Shown here one piece after another: positions 26,316-36,139 of a DNA stretch of 64,000 nt (position 1 is its first letter; every line of letters begins with the position of its first letter). Source of the stretch: Pantoea coffeiphila (GTDB taxonomy: Bacteria; Pseudomonadota; Gammaproteobacteria; Enterobacterales; Enterobacteriaceae). The position numbers and the translations under genes were made by a program. The notes under the pieces are model-generated. The model saw only the letters and a list, made by a program, of their open reading frames with translations, did not search any database and had not been told where the DNA came from. The stretch covers positions 372,001 to 436,000 of the forward strand of contig NZ_JAFBFW010000003.1 of assembly GCF_016909495.1 (NCBI RefSeq), in the 5' to 3' direction.

Positions 26316-27635
26316 ATGCCCATTACAATAATAGCCTTTGGGGTCATTCTGCTTCTGGTGCTGATGATCGTATTTAAGGTCAACGGCTTCATCGCTCTGA
26401 TTTTTGTCTCTGCCGTAGTCGGCGTGGCCGAAGGGATGACGCCGCTGGCGGTTATCGCTTCGATCCAGAAAGGGGTTGGCGGCACGCTCGGTGGGCTGGC
26501 GCTGATCCTCGGCTTTGGTGCCATGCTCGGCAAGCTGGTGTCCGACACCGGGGCCGCGCAGCGCGTGGCGACCACGCTGATTGCCGCCTTCGGTAAACAG
26601 CGCGTGCAGTGGGCGCTGATGGTCACCGGCCTGGTGGTTGGCCTGGCGATGTTCTATGAAATCGGCTTCGTGCTGCTGCTGCCGCTGGTGTTTACCGTGG
26701 TGGCTGCCGCTCGCCTGCCGCTGCTGTACGTCGGCGTGCCGATGGTGGCCGCGCTGTCGGTGACCCACTGCTTCCTGCCGCCGCACCCGGGCCCGACCGC
26801 TATCGCCATTATCTTTGGTGCTAACCTCGGTACCACGCTGCTGTACGGCATGATCATCACTATCCCGACGGTCATTATTGCCGGACCGGTGTTCTCGAAA
26901 TTCCTGAAAAACTTTGAAAAATCACCGCCGGAAGGGCTGTATAACCCGAAAGTGTTTGAAGACCATGAAATGCCGGGCTTCTGGACCAGCATTTTCGCGG
27001 CGGTTATCCCGGTAATCCTGATGGCGGTAGCGGCGGTATTTGAGCTGACCACGCCGAAAGAGAACGTGCTGCGCCAGTTCTTTGAATTTGTCGGTAACCC
27101 GGCAGTGGCGCTGTTTATCTCGGTAGTGATTGCGGTGTTCACCCTGGGCCTGCGCAACGGCCGTAAGATGGACGAGGTGATGGAGATGTGCAGCTCCTCC
27201 ATTGGCGCGATTGCGATGATCGTGTTCATTATCGCCGGTGGCGGTGCCTTTAAGCAGGTGCTGGTGGACAGCGGCGTGGGTGACTACATCGCGAATATGA
27301 TGAAAGGCTCGTCGCTGTCTCCGCTGCTGATGTGCTGGACCGTGGCAGCCATGCTGCGTATCGCGCTGGGTTCTGCGACCGTCGCGGCGATCACCACCGC
27401 CGGTATCGTCACGCCAATTATTGCTATCACCCACGCCGACCCGGCGCTGATGGTGCTGGCAGTGGGGTCCGGTAGCGTGATCGCGTCACACGTTAACGAC
27501 CCTGGCTTCTGGCTGTTCAAGGGCTACTTCAACCTCAGCGTGATTGAAACGCTGAAGACCTGGACGGTGATGGAAACGCTGATTTCCTTCCTCGGCCTGG
27601 CGGGCGTCTTGATTCTGAACGCCATTATTCACTAA
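26316..27635 (+). CDS. idnT: L-idonate/5-ketogluconate/gluconate transporter IdnT
   Basis: This 439-residue GntP-family H+ symporter imports L-idonate, 5-ketogluconate and gluconate across the inner membrane. It has 12 or more hydrophobic segments and the family loops FGAMLGKLVSDTGAAQR, HCFLPPHPGPTAIA, GGGAFKQVLVDSGVGDY and IASHVNDPGFW. An AGGAA site precedes ATG 26316. It closes the idnDOT transcript, which ends at the terminator at 27676. It is a paralogue of the lone GntP-family gene at 17372. Confidence 0.93.
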   Translation: MPITIIAFGVILLLVLMIVFKVNGFIALIFVSAVVGVAEGMTPLAVIASIQKGVGGTLGGLALILGFGAMLGKLVSDTGAAQRVATTLIAAFGKQRVQWALMVTGLVVGLAMFYEIGFVLLLPLVFTVVAAARLPLLYVGVPMVAALSVTHCFLPPHPGPTAIAIIFGANLGTTLLYGMIITIPTVIIAGPVFSKFLKNFEKSPPEGLYNPKVFEDHEMPGFWTSIFAAVIPVILMAVAAVFELTTPKENVLRQFFEFVGNPAVALFISVVIAVFTLGLRNGRKMDEVMEMCSSSIGAIAMIVFIIAGGGAFKQVLVDSGVGDYIANMMKGSSLSPLLMCWTVAAMLRIALGSATVAAITTAGIVTPIIAITHADPALMVLAVGSGSVIASHVNDPGFWLFKGYFNLSVIETLKTWTVMETLISFLGLAGVLILNAIIH

Positions 27636-27675
27636 TCTGTCAGACGGCCGGTTACTTCCGTCGTCGTCCCGTAAG

Positions 27676-27700
27676 GGGCCAGGCTTGCCTGGCCCTTTTT
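27676..27700 (+). terminator. Intrinsic terminator of the idnDOT operon
   Basis: GGGCCAGGC pairs with GCCTGGCCC around a very small loop, followed by TTTTT. It lies 41 bp after idnT and before idnR, so idnR should have its own promoter or depend on readthrough. Confidence 0.85.
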
Positions 27701-27726
27701 ACTTTTATTTGATTCCATGGAAGCTT

Positions 27727-28722
27727 ATGAGATCGCACCGCATATCGTTACAGGACATCGCCACGCTGGCTGGCGTAACCCGGATGACGGTAAGCCGCTA
27801 TCTGCGGACGCCAGAACGCGTTGCGCCGGAAACCCGGGCGAAAATTGCCCAGATCATTGAAGAGATTAACTACATTCCCAACCGCGCGCCGGAGATGCTG
27901 CTCAACGCGAAGAGCTATACGCTGGGCGTGCTGATCCCGTCGTTTAAAAACCAGATATTCGCCGACCTGCTCAGCGGTATTGAAGCGGCGACCAAAGAGG
28001 GGCGCTATCAGACGCTGATCGCCAACTACAACTACGATAAGCAGGTGGAAGAGGAACAGATCATCAATCTGCTGTCCTACAATATCGACGGCATTCTGCT
28101 CAGCGAAAAAGACCACACCCTGCGGGCGGTGAAGTATCTGCGCTCGGCGAAAATCCCGATTGTGGAGGTGATGGATACCCAGGGCGCGTGTCTGGATATG
28201 CAGGTCGGCTTTAACAACTACAGCGCGGGCTACGATATGACGCGCACGCTGCTCGATCAGGGGCGGAAAAGCATTATCTATTTTGGCTCACAGGATGACC
28301 GTCGCGATGAGTTTCGCTATCGCGGCTACTGCCAGGCGATGAGCGAGCGAGGCGGAGAAGGGCGGCGGATTAACCCGAAAGCCATCTCCTCGCAGAAGCT
28401 GGGCGCGGCGATGCTCACCACCGCGCTGGAGCAGTACCCCGATCTGGATGCGGTATTCTGCACCAATGATGACCTGGCGCTCGGTGCGCTGCTCTTCTGC
28501 CAGCGGCAGGGGATTGCGGTGCCGGGCCGCATTGCCATTGCCGGTTTCCACGGGCTGGATATCAGCCGGGAAATGTACCCGACCATGGCCAGCGTGATCA
28601 CCCCGCGCTATGCGATCGGCTACACCGCCGCAGAGCTGCTGCTGAAAAAAATCAGCGATGAAAGCTTTACCGCCGACTCGGTGGACCTCAGCTATCAAAT
28701 CTTTATGGGCGAAACCATCTGA
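27727..28722 (+). CDS. idnR: LacI-family regulator of idonate metabolism IdnR
   Basis: IdnR activates idnDOT and represses gluconate genes in E. coli, with 5-ketogluconate as effector. The 331-residue protein (ATG 27727; an upstream in-frame start would run back through the terminator) opens with HRISLQDIATLAGVTRMTVSRY, the helix-turn-helix almost as in E. coli IdnR, followed by INYIPNRAPEMLLNAKSYTLG and the effector domain (AVFCTNDDLALGALLFCQR, IAGFHGLDISREM). It lies downstream of the operon it should control, as in E. coli. The close relative GntR is the alternative, but the position favours IdnR. Confidence 0.9.
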   Translation: MRSHRISLQDIATLAGVTRMTVSRYLRTPERVAPETRAKIAQIIEEINYIPNRAPEMLLNAKSYTLGVLIPSFKNQIFADLLSGIEAATKEGRYQTLIANYNYDKQVEEEQIINLLSYNIDGILLSEKDHTLRAVKYLRSAKIPIVEVMDTQGACLDMQVGFNNYSAGYDMTRTLLDQGRKSIIYFGSQDDRRDEFRYRGYCQAMSERGGEGRRINPKAISSQKLGAAMLTTALEQYPDLDAVFCTNDDLALGALLFCQRQGIAVPGRIAIAGFHGLDISREMYPTMASVITPRYAIGYTAAELLLKKISDESFTADSVDLSYQIFMGETI

Positions 28723-28791
28723 CTGGCACTTCTGACAACGGCGAAAACTGCGTTATGCTTTGGTGTTACCCGCGCGACAAAGGCAGTGTGA

Positions 28792-29835
28792 ATGAGCGAT
28801 ACCCCCCAATCAATTTTTGACGGCCATAACGACGTACTGTTGCACCTGTGGCTGCATCATCCTGAACGCCCGGCCGAGGCCTTTCTCCAGCAGCGTCTTG
28901 GCGGCCACCTTGACCTGGCGCGCATGCGGCAGGGTGGCTTTGCCGGGGGGCTGTTCGCCGTGTTTGTGCCGCCTGCGGAGTATGTGGCGAAATTCTTCAA
29001 GCGCGATGCGGAGCAGGAAGCGCTGCGCCACGATCCGCTGGCGATCACCGAGCAGCAAATTGCCATTTTCCAACAGATCGCCCAGCAGTCGGCGGGACAG
29101 GCGCGCATCTGCCGCAGCGTCAGCGATATTGAGCAGTGCATGGCGCAGGGCGTGCTGGCGATGGTGCTGCACATTGAAGGCGCCGAAGGGCTGGATGAGG
29201 ATCTGAGCCAGCTGGAAGGCTGGGCCGCTGCCGGGCTGCGCAGCATCGGGCCGTTCTGGAATATCCCTAACCGCTTTGGCTTCGGCATTAACGGTACGTT
29301 TCCCGGCTCACCGGATACCGGGGAAGGGATGACCGAGGCCGGTAAGCGGCTGATCCGCGCCTGCAACCAGCACCGGCTGATGATCGACCTGTCGCATATG
29401 AATGAGAAAACCTTCTGGCAGACCGCCGAGCTTAGCGACGCGCCGCTGGTGGCCAGCCATTCTAACGTCCATGCGCTGTGCCCGCAGCCGCGCAACCTGA
29501 CGGATAGCCAGCTGGCGGCGATTAAAGAAAGCGACGGGCTGGTCGGGCTGAACTTCGGCACCTCGTTCCTGCGCAGTGACGGTAAACGTGACGGCAATAC
29601 GCCGCTCAGCGTGATGGTGCAACACCTTGATTACCTGCTGGAAAAGTTGGGGGAAGACCGCGTGGCGTTCGGCTCGGACTTTGACGGGATTAACGTACCG
29701 GATGAAATCGGCGACGTGACGGGCCTGCCGCGACTACTGAACGCACTGAGGACAGCGGGCTATAATGAAGAGCTGATAAACAAGCTGTGTTACGCGAACT
29801 GGCTGCGGGTTTTACGGCAAACCTGGCAGAAATAA
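28792..29835 (+). CDS. Membrane dipeptidase-family (M19, renal dipeptidase) enzyme
   Basis: The 347-residue zinc peptidase family M19 hydrolyses dipeptides, including D-residue dipeptides in some members. Metal-site motifs are visible: DGHNDVLLHL (HxD, residues 9-20), the bridging Glu in LHIEGAEGL, LMIDLSHMNEKTFW, VASHSNVHAL and the C-terminal VAFGSDFDGI. No signal peptide is seen, so the protein is probably cytoplasmic. It lies directly upstream of pqqA, an arrangement seen in several pqq-containing Enterobacterales. A role in breaking down the PqqA-derived peptide is a possibility that the sequence cannot confirm. Confidence 0.88.
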   Translation: MSDTPQSIFDGHNDVLLHLWLHHPERPAEAFLQQRLGGHLDLARMRQGGFAGGLFAVFVPPAEYVAKFFKRDAEQEALRHDPLAITEQQIAIFQQIAQQSAGQARICRSVSDIEQCMAQGVLAMVLHIEGAEGLDEDLSQLEGWAAAGLRSIGPFWNIPNRFGFGINGTFPGSPDTGEGMTEAGKRLIRACNQHRLMIDLSHMNEKTFWQTAELSDAPLVASHSNVHALCPQPRNLTDSQLAAIKESDGLVGLNFGTSFLRSDGKRDGNTPLSVMVQHLDYLLEKLGEDRVAFGSDFDGINVPDEIGDVTGLPRLLNALRTAGYNEELINKLCYANWLRVLRQTWQK

Positions 29836-30011
29836 ACCGTGGTTTTTGAACCAAATAGTACAAAATCTGGTAACCCACAAAGAATTAAGGGTTGATATCG
29901 ATTTAGCATAGGCGCAACATTTGCGCCGCCAAGTTCTTGTAATTTGACAACATGCCTTTCACCTGGCGCGTCCGGTGGGGTGTTTTTTAGCGATATTTAG
30001 AGGAGATGACT

Positions 30012-30083
30012 ATGTGGACTAAACCTACTTTCATCGATATGCGTCTGGGCTTAGAAGTGACTCTGTACATTTCTAACCGTTAA
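30012..30083 (+). CDS. pqqA: Coenzyme PQQ precursor peptide PqqA
   Basis: This 23-codon gene encodes the ribosomal precursor of pyrroloquinoline quinone. Its sequence resembles Klebsiella PqqA, with the conserved Glu15 and Tyr19 (E-V-T-L-Y) whose side chains are cross-linked by PqqE and become the cofactor; it ends in YISNR. An AGGAGATGACT ribosome-binding site precedes ATG 30012. A hairpin between pqqA and pqqB would let the cell make more pqqA message than pqqBCDEF message, as suits a consumed peptide. Confidence 0.97.
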   Translation: MWTKPTFIDMRLGLEVTLYISNR

Positions 30084-30117
30084 TATTTCTGCCCGCCGGG
30101 TTATCCCGGTTGCAGAT

Positions 30118-30147
30118 AATGCCTGCTGTGTACCGCGGGCATTTTTT
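30118..30147 (+). terminator. Partial terminator between pqqA and pqqB
   Basis: AATGCCTGC pairs with GCGGGCATT (one T-G pair) around an 8-nt loop and is followed by TTTTT. It sits in the 84-bp gap after pqqA; readthrough would supply pqqBCDEF, while stopping favours surplus pqqA message. Confidence 0.75.
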
Positions 30148-30167
30148 CCCTTTTTCCCGGTTTACCC

Positions 30168-31079
30168 ATGAAAATCAAAGTTCTTGGCTCTGCGGCGGGC
30201 GGTGGATTCCCGCAGTGGAACTGTAACTGCCGCAATTGCCAGGGCGTGCGCGACGGCAGCATCCCTGCCACGCGGCGTACCCAATCTTCAATCGCGGTCA
30301 GCGATAACGGCACCGACTGGGTGCTGTGCAACGCCTCGCCGGATATCTGCCATCAGATTGCCGCTAATCCCGAACTGAATAAGCACGGCGTGCTGCGCGG
30401 CACGGCGATCGGCTCAATCATCCTGACCGACAGCCAGATCGATCACTGCACCGGTTTACTGAACCTGCGTGAAGGCTGCCCGCATCAGGTGTGGTGCACG
30501 CCGGAAGTTCACGACGATCTGACCAGCGGCTTCCCGATCTTTACCATGCTGTCCCACTGGAACGGCGGCCTGGTGCATCACGCCATCCAGCCCGCAGAGC
30601 CGTTTTCAGTCGCGGTGTGCCCGGCGCTGCGCTTTACCGCCATCCCGATCCTCAGCAACGCACCGCCGTACTCGCCGTATCGCGGGCGGCCGCTGCCCGG
30701 CCATAACATCGCGCTGATGATTGAGAACACCACCACCGGCAGCAAGCTGCTGTACGCACCCGGGCTGGGCGAGCCGGATGCTGAACTGCTGGAGCTGATG
30801 AAGCAGGCCGACTGCCTGCTGATCGACGGCACGCTGTGGCAGGACAACGAACTGGCCAATACCGGCGTAGGGCGCAATACCGGGCGCGATATGGGCCATC
30901 TGGCGCTGGGTGAAGAGCAGGGGCTGATGGCGTTACTCAGTAATCTCCCGGCCCGCCGCAAGATCCTGATCCATATTAACAACACCAATCCGATCCTCGA
31001 TGAGTCCTCGGCGGAGCGCCATGCGCTGACGCAGCGCGGCATTGAGGTGAGCTTTGACGGAATGAGTATCGACCTATGA
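30168..31079 (+). CDS. pqqB: PQQ biosynthesis protein PqqB
   Basis: PqqB is a metallo-beta-lactamase-fold protein that hydroxylates the cross-linked Glu-Tyr intermediate in PQQ formation. The 303-residue length fits. The start [19 protein letters not shown], with CNCRNCQG after it, and the [16 protein letters not shown] segment (where the usual HxHxDH is altered, as in all PqqB) are visible. ATG 30168 is 84 bp after pqqA, and the stop overlaps the pqqC start by 4 bp. Confidence 0.96.
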   Translation: MKIKVLGSAAGGGFPQWNCNCRNCQGVRDGSIPATRRTQSSIAVSDNGTDWVLCNASPDICHQIAANPELNKHGVLRGTAIGSIILTDSQIDHCTGLLNLREGCPHQVWCTPEVHDDLTSGFPIFTMLSHWNGGLVHHAIQPAEPFSVAVCPALRFTAIPILSNAPPYSPYRGRPLPGHNIALMIENTTTGSKLLYAPGLGEPDAELLELMKQADCLLIDGTLWQDNELANTGVGRNTGRDMGHLALGEEQGLMALLSNLPARRKILIHINNTNPILDESSAERHALTQRGIEVSFDGMSIDL

Positions 31080-31831
31080 GCCAGCCAGCACTGATGACCC
31101 CCGAGCAGTTCGAACAGGCCCTGCGCGCGCGCGGTGCCTATTACCACATTCATCACCCGTACCATATCGCCATGCACAACGGCGAGGCGACGCGCGAGCA
31201 GATCCAGGGCTGGGTGGCGAACCGCTTCTACTACCAGACCAATATCCCGCTGAAAGACGCGGCGATTATGGCCAACTGCCCGGACGCGCAGACCCGTCGC
31301 AAATGGGTACAGCGCATTCTGGATCACGACGGCTACGGCGACAGCGACGGCGGCATCGAAGCCTGGCTGCGGCTGGGTGAAGCGGTCGGGCTGGATCGTG
31401 ATGTGCTGCTCTCCGAGCAGATGGTGCTGCCGGGCGTGCGCTTTGCCGTGGATGCCTATGTGAACTTTGCCCGCCGTGCGGTGTGGCAGGAAGCCGCCTG
31501 TAGCTCGCTGACCGAACTGTTTGCGCCGCAGATCCACCAGTCGCGCCTCGACAGCTGGCCGCAGCACTATACCTGGATTGAAGAAGAGGGCTATGGCTAC
31601 TTCCGTGGACGTCTGAGCCAGGCACGTCGTGACGTTGAGCACGGCCTTGAGCTGGCGCTGGAGTACTGCAACACCGTGGAAAAACAGCAGCGCATGCTGG
31701 AGATCCTGCAGTTCAAACTGGACATTCTGTGGACCATGCTGGACGCCATGACCATGGCCTACGCCCTGGATCGCCCGCCGTATCATACTGTCACCGACCA
31801 GCCCGTCTGGCATAAAGGAAAACTGCTGTGA
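31076..31831 (+). CDS. pqqC: Pyrroloquinoline-quinone synthase PqqC
   Basis: PqqC is a cofactorless oxidase that performs the final ring closure and eight-electron oxidation to PQQ. The 251-residue all-helical protein contains [20 protein letters not shown] and [14 protein letters not shown] with the family's catalytic His/Tyr/Arg residues, plus [14 protein letters not shown]. It overlaps pqqB and pqqD by 4 bp each (ATGA), so translation is coupled. Confidence 0.96.
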   Translation: MSQPALMTPEQFEQALRARGAYYHIHHPYHIAMHNGEATREQIQGWVANRFYYQTNIPLKDAAIMANCPDAQTRRKWVQRILDHDGYGDSDGGIEAWLRLGEAVGLDRDVLLSEQMVLPGVRFAVDAYVNFARRAVWQEAACSSLTELFAPQIHQSRLDSWPQHYTWIEEEGYGYFRGRLSQARRDVEHGLELALEYCNTVEKQQRMLEILQFKLDILWTMLDAMTMAYALDRPPYHTVTDQPVWHKGKLL

Positions 31832-32109
31832 GCAACCCGCAAACTATTCCGATGTTCCGCCGCGGCTATCGCCTGCAGTGGGAAGAAGTGCAGAACTGCC
31901 ATGTGATCCTTTACCCGGAAGGCATGGCCAAGCTGAACGACAGCGCCACGGCGATCCTCGAACTGGTGGACGGTAAGCGCACGCTGGCCGACATCATTCA
32001 GACGCTGAACGATCGCTTCCCGGAAGCGGGCGGCGTGGATGACGATGTACAGGATTTCTTCGCTCAGGCGAGGGAACAGAAGTGGATAATATTACGTGAC
32101 CCAGCCTGA
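31828..32109 (+). CDS. pqqD: PQQ biosynthesis peptide chaperone PqqD
   Basis: PqqD is the RiPP recognition element that binds PqqA and presents it to PqqE. The 93-residue protein has the PqqD core ([48 protein letters not shown]) of three strands and helices. It overlaps pqqC by 4 bp and pqqE by 14 bp. Confidence 0.95.
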   Translation: MSNPQTIPMFRRGYRLQWEEVQNCHVILYPEGMAKLNDSATAILELVDGKRTLADIIQTLNDRFPEAGGVDDDVQDFFAQAREQKWIILRDPA

Positions 32110-33244
32110 AAATAAGGTCAACCCGCCGCTGTGGCTGCTGGCTGAACTGACCTACCGCTGCCCGCTGCAGTGCCCGTACTGCTCGAACCCGCTGGACTTT
32201 GCCCAGCAGGAAAAAGAGCTGACCACCGAGCAGTGGATCGAAGTCTTTAAACAGGCCCGCGCGATGGGCGCTGTGCAGATCGGTTTCTCCGGCGGCGAGC
32301 CGCTGGTGCGCAAAGATCTGCCGGAGCTGATCCGCGCGGCGCGTGATTTGGGGTTCTACACCAACCTGATCACCTCGGGGATCGGCCTGACGCAGAAAAA
32401 GATCGATTCGTTTGCCGAAGCGGGCCTCGATCATATTCAGATCAGCTTCCAGGCCAGCGACGAGACGCTGAACGCCGCGCTGGCCGGATCGAAGAAGGCC
32501 TTCCAGCAGAAACTGGAGATGGCGCGCGCGGTGAAAGCCCACGGCTATCCGATGGTGCTGAACTTTGTGCTGCACCGCCACAATATCGACCAGATCGACC
32601 GCATTATTGAACTGTGCATCGAGCTGGAAGCGGATGACGTGGAGCTGGCGACCTGTCAGTTCTACGGCTGGGCGCAGCTGAACCGCGAAGGGCTGCTGCC
32701 GACCCGCGATCAGATCGAACGCGCCGAAGCGGTGGTTGCCCGCTACCGTGAGAAAATGTCCGCCAGCGATAACCTGACCAACCTGCTGTTCGTGACCCCG
32801 GATTACTACGAAGAGCGCCCGAAAGGCTGCATGGGCGGCTGGGGGGCGATTTTCCTCAGCGTGACGCCGGAAGGCACCGCGCTGCCGTGCCACAGTGCGC
32901 GCCAGCTGCCGGTACAGTTCCCGTCGGTGCTGGAGCAGAGCCTGCAGGATATCTGGTTTAACTCCTTCGGCTTTAACCGCTATCGCGGCTTTGACTGGAT
33001 GCCGGAACCCTGCCGATCCTGCTCGGAGAAAGAGAAGGACTTCGGCGGCTGCCGCTGCCAGGCCTTTATGCTGACCGGCAACGCGGATAATGCGGACCCG
33101 GTGTGCAGCAAGTCCGAACATCACCACAAAATCCTCGCCGCCCGCGAGCAGGCCAACTGCACCACCATGCGTGTTGACCAGCTGCAATTCCGCAACCGCG
33201 CCAACTCCGAGCGGGTTAATTCCCAGCTGATTTTCAAAGTCTGA
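32096..33244 (+). CDS. pqqE: Radical SAM PqqA cross-linking enzyme PqqE
   Basis: PqqE uses S-adenosylmethionine and iron-sulfur clusters to form the carbon-carbon bond between Glu15 and Tyr19 of PqqA. The 382-residue chain has the radical SAM motif [11 protein letters not shown] near residues 19-29, GFSGGEPL (SAM site) and a C-terminal SPASM region with Cys clusters ([31 protein letters not shown]). The start is GTG 32096, overlapping pqqD by 14 bp. The order BCDE is canonical. Confidence 0.96.
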   Translation: MTQPENKVNPPLWLLAELTYRCPLQCPYCSNPLDFAQQEKELTTEQWIEVFKQARAMGAVQIGFSGGEPLVRKDLPELIRAARDLGFYTNLITSGIGLTQKKIDSFAEAGLDHIQISFQASDETLNAALAGSKKAFQQKLEMARAVKAHGYPMVLNFVLHRHNIDQIDRIIELCIELEADDVELATCQFYGWAQLNREGLLPTRDQIERAEAVVARYREKMSASDNLTNLLFVTPDYYEERPKGCMGGWGAIFLSVTPEGTALPCHSARQLPVQFPSVLEQSLQDIWFNSFGFNRYRGFDWMPEPCRSCSEKEKDFGGCRCQAFMLTGNADNADPVCSKSEHHHKILAAREQANCTTMRVDQLQFRNRANSERVNSQLIFKV

Positions 33245-33247
33245 CCG

Positions 33248-35737
33248 ATGCCGGTACAACAGCGCCTGCTCAGCAATGGTCTTCAGGTCCGTATTATTAC
33301 GGACCCGCAGGCCCGCTGCGCCTCGGCGCTGGTGCAGGTGGGCGTCGGCAGCCTGCACGAGCTGGATGCCTGGCCGGGGCTGGCGCATCTGTTGGAGCAC
33401 GTGCTGTTTGCCGGAAGCGCCGGTTTTCAGGATGACGAGCGCCTGATGATGTGGGCGCAGGCGCAGGGCGGGCGGCTGAACGCCACCACCCTGGCTAACA
33501 GCACGGCCTTCTTTTTTGAGTGCTCCCCTGCGCTGCTGTCGGACGGGCTGGCGCGGCTGACCGATATGCTGGTGGCTCCGCTACTGGCGGAAAGCGCCAT
33601 AAGCCAGGAAACGGCGGCGATCGATGCGGAGTATCGCCTGCTGTGCGGCCATCAGGACACGCTGGCCGACGCGGCGCTGAGCGCGGCATTTGCCGCGCAC
33701 CCGTGGCAGCGTTTTCAGGTCGGCGACGGCGCACGTTTTGGCACCGATACGGCCGCGTTGTGTGTGGCGCTGCGGCAGTTTCATCAGCAGGCTTATTACC
33801 CCGCGAATACCACGCTGTGGCTACAGGGGCCGCAGTCCGCTGATGAGCTGTGGCAGCTGGCCGAACGCGCCGGTCTGCGTTTAGCGGATCGAGCCCAGCC
33901 CTCAAATGCTCTTATACCGCTGCTGGCGTTATCAGCGCAGCGGGATTATCTGCTTCAGCGCCCGGACGGTGAGCGGCTGCGTCTCTCCTTCCTGCTGAAC
34001 GGACATTTCCGCGAAGAGCTGACCCTGCTGCGCCAGCTGCTGCGCGATGAAGCCGAAGGCAGCCTGATGGCGGCGCTGCGTGCTGAAGGGCTGTGCGACG
34101 AGCTGCGCGTGCTGCGGCCCTACGTTAGCGCGGAGCAGCAGGTGCTGAGCATCGAGCTGACGCTGGTGGCTCCGCAGCACGCGGCAGTGGCGGAAGGTCT
34201 GCTGCACCACTGGCTGCGGCGGCTGGCGGGGCTGAGCGACGAGCAGCTTCAGCACTATGCGGCGCTGGCGGTACGGGAGTTCAACCGGCAGCCGGTGATG
34301 GACAGGCTGCGCGAACGGGCGTTTGGCTTTGCGCCGCCGGAAGCCTGGCCGCTGCGCTGGCAGCCGCTGCTGGCGCAGCTGGTAGCGGAAAATCTGACCC
34401 GGCTGCGAAGCGGCGAGCAGGAAACCAGGCAAACGCCTCTCAGTCGCGAGGGTGCCATTGAGCAGCCCCGGCCCGCTGGCGGGTTGCAAACTGAGCCACG
34501 AGGTCCAGGCGATAAACGGATAACCGGATACCGGCTGGTGCAGGGATTCAGCCTGCCTCTGGCGGCGCGGCACCTGGATAAGGCTGTGCTGCCCGCTGTG
34601 ATACCCGCGCTGGACTTCTTCCCGCGCCCGCCGCCGACATTTACCGCTGAGAGCCTTTCCGCTGAACTGCCGCTGCCGCATCATCATCCCGATGGCGGGC
34701 AGGCAGTGCTGCTGCTTAGCCCGGCTGCAGTTTTGCCGCTGCCCTGGGGGCAGATTATGCAGGCGGCACTGCGTGCGCTGGCCGGTAGCTGCATCCACGG
34801 CGGCGGCGAGCTAAAGCTGGAGTGTTATCAGGGGCTGTGGCTGATCCAGCTGAGCGGCTCTCCCGAGCTGATGATGGCCACGCTTTCCTCGCTGACGGTG
34901 CGGCTGGCCGCCTTGCCCGCCGGGGCCATCGAGCAGGGTGAGCGGGAATATCAGCGACAGCAGCGCGCGCAGCAGGCCGATATTGCAGTGCGTGCGCTGA
35001 TTAATGCGCTGCCACCGCTGTGGCAGAACGCCAGCCCTTCGCCCTCTGTGTCGCCGCTGCCCGCAATGCCCTGGCAGGCGAGCCTTTACGGCGGCAGCCG
35101 CGAGCTGCATCAGCAGATCGCGCGGCAGCTGTCGCATTTTCCGGGGAGGGTGAATTCGCCGGTTGAGGCATCGCGCCCGCTGCCCGTGCCGCAGCGGGAG
35201 TACTCCGTGGTTACCGACAGCAATGATGCCGCCGTCGTGCTGTTCTGCCCGCTAAACGGGTCAACCCCGCAGGCCGTGGCCGCCTGGCGATGCCTGGCGC
35301 TGATCTTCCAGCCCGCATTTTTCCAGCAGCTGAGAGTGGAGCAGAATATCGGTTACGTGGTCAGCTGCCGCTGGTGGCAGGTGGCGGGGCGGTCGGGGAT
35401 TCTGTTCTGCCTGCAATCGCCAACGCTGACGCATGACGATCTGTGGCAGGCGATAGACGCATTTTTACAGCGGATGGCAACGTCTCTTGCGTCCCTCACG
35501 GCGGATCGGCTGGCTGAGTATCGTCGGGTTCTGCTGGACTCACTCAATCCCCATCACGACGATCCGCTGACGGCCAGCCGCGAAGAGTGGCTGCAGCAGC
35601 AGGACCCGGCACCCGCACTAACGGCAGAGGCGGTGGAGCATCTGTCGCTGGCCGATTTGCAGTATCACCATCAGCAGCTTTTGCAGCAGCGTCAGCTCTG
35701 CTGGCAGGTGAGCAACCGGAAAAACACTATCGTCTGA
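33248..35737 (+). CDS. pqqF: PQQ-associated zinc protease PqqF (M16 family)
   Basis: PqqF is a pitrilysin/insulinase-type zinc peptidase thought to release the cross-linked dipeptide from PqqA, needed in enterobacterial PQQ synthesis. The 829-residue chain carries the inverted zinc motif HLLEH (near residue 45, WPGLAHLLEHVLFAGSAG) and a downstream Glu (ETAAIDAEYRLL). A second M16-like half lies near 420-829 (ALIFQPAFFQQLRVEQNIGYVV). At 829 residues it is somewhat longer than Klebsiella PqqF (about 760). It begins 3 bp after pqqE; a weak terminator follows. Confidence 0.92.
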   Translation: MPVQQRLLSNGLQVRIITDPQARCASALVQVGVGSLHELDAWPGLAHLLEHVLFAGSAGFQDDERLMMWAQAQGGRLNATTLANSTAFFFECSPALLSDGLARLTDMLVAPLLAESAISQETAAIDAEYRLLCGHQDTLADAALSAAFAAHPWQRFQVGDGARFGTDTAALCVALRQFHQQAYYPANTTLWLQGPQSADELWQLAERAGLRLADRAQPSNALIPLLALSAQRDYLLQRPDGERLRLSFLLNGHFREELTLLRQLLRDEAEGSLMAALRAEGLCDELRVLRPYVSAEQQVLSIELTLVAPQHAAVAEGLLHHWLRRLAGLSDEQLQHYAALAVREFNRQPVMDRLRERAFGFAPPEAWPLRWQPLLAQLVAENLTRLRSGEQETRQTPLSREGAIEQPRPAGGLQTEPRGPGDKRITGYRLVQGFSLPLAARHLDKAVLPAVIPALDFFPRPPPTFTAESLSAELPLPHHHPDGGQAVLLLSPAAVLPLPWGQIMQAALRALAGSCIHGGGELKLECYQGLWLIQLSGSPELMMATLSSLTVRLAALPAGAIEQGEREYQRQQRAQQADIAVRALINALPPLWQNASPSPSVSPLPAMPWQASLYGGSRELHQQIARQLSHFPGRVNSPVEASRPLPVPQREYSVVTDSNDAAVVLFCPLNGSTPQAVAAWRCLALIFQPAFFQQLRVEQNIGYVVSCRWWQVAGRSGILFCLQSPTLTHDDLWQAIDAFLQRMATSLASLTADRLAEYRRVLLDSLNPHHDDPLTASREEWLQQQDPAPALTAEAVEHLSLADLQYHHQQLLQQRQLCWQVSNRKNTIV

Positions 35738-35979
35738 ACCCTGACGGCATCAGGGAGGCTGTATCTGCATGCAAACCACGGCTACATTGCAGCCATCAAT
35801 TCCGGGACCTGAGCCTGCTGTCTGAGTTATTCACGTTCACGCCACCCATTCCAGGCAATGTCTCCATGGCTGAGCCTTTCTCGCTGCTCTCCCGGTTTGA
35901 CATTAGCCGTGCGCCAGATGCCGGATATCTGTTTCAACCGCGCTGTCCGTTCCGGATTATCAACCCTGATATTTATTGC

Positions 35980-36000
35980 TAGCACTGATGCTAATTTTTT
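35980..36000 (+). terminator. Small terminator-like hairpin after pqqF
   Basis: TAGCA-CTGA-TGCTA is followed by ATTTTTT. The stem is only 5 bp, but the T-tract and location between pqqF and the Fur box suit a weak intrinsic terminator. Confidence 0.45.
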
Positions 36001-36038
36001 GTGGTCAATCGTTAAAAATTCATAATAAGAATGATAGT

Positions 36039-36057
36039 AATATTGATATTCATTATC
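36039..36057 (+). promoter_or_regulatory. Fur box of the ChaN-TonB-peptidase-receptor operon
   Basis: AATATTGATATTCATTATC matches the 19-bp Fur consensus at 16 positions. It lies within an AT-rich promoter-like stretch before the iron-uptake operon, so expression under iron starvation is expected. Confidence 0.75.
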
Positions 36058-36139
36058 AAAAAGAATAATGTCTCATTTTCGCCGCGCCGTGGCTTTTCTG
36101 GGGAGTCTTCGCGAAGAAGACTGGCACAAAGTTATTTCA

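Larger units (their letters stand above)
35738..36139. other. Intergenic region between pqqF and the iron-uptake operon
   Basis: About 400 bp without a convincing gene. It holds the small hairpin at 35980, an AT-rich stretch from about 35995 to 36065 that probably contains the promoter, and the Fur box at 36039. Confidence 0.6.

Noticed and set aside
31994-33400. 468-codon open frame antisense to pqqD/pqqE/pqqF
   Set aside because: It spans three canonical pqq genes on the opposite strand, with low-complexity His/Arg/Gln-rich translation.
35587-35982. 131-codon open frame at the end of pqqF
   Set aside because: Mostly inside pqqF in another frame; the part beyond it shows no motif.
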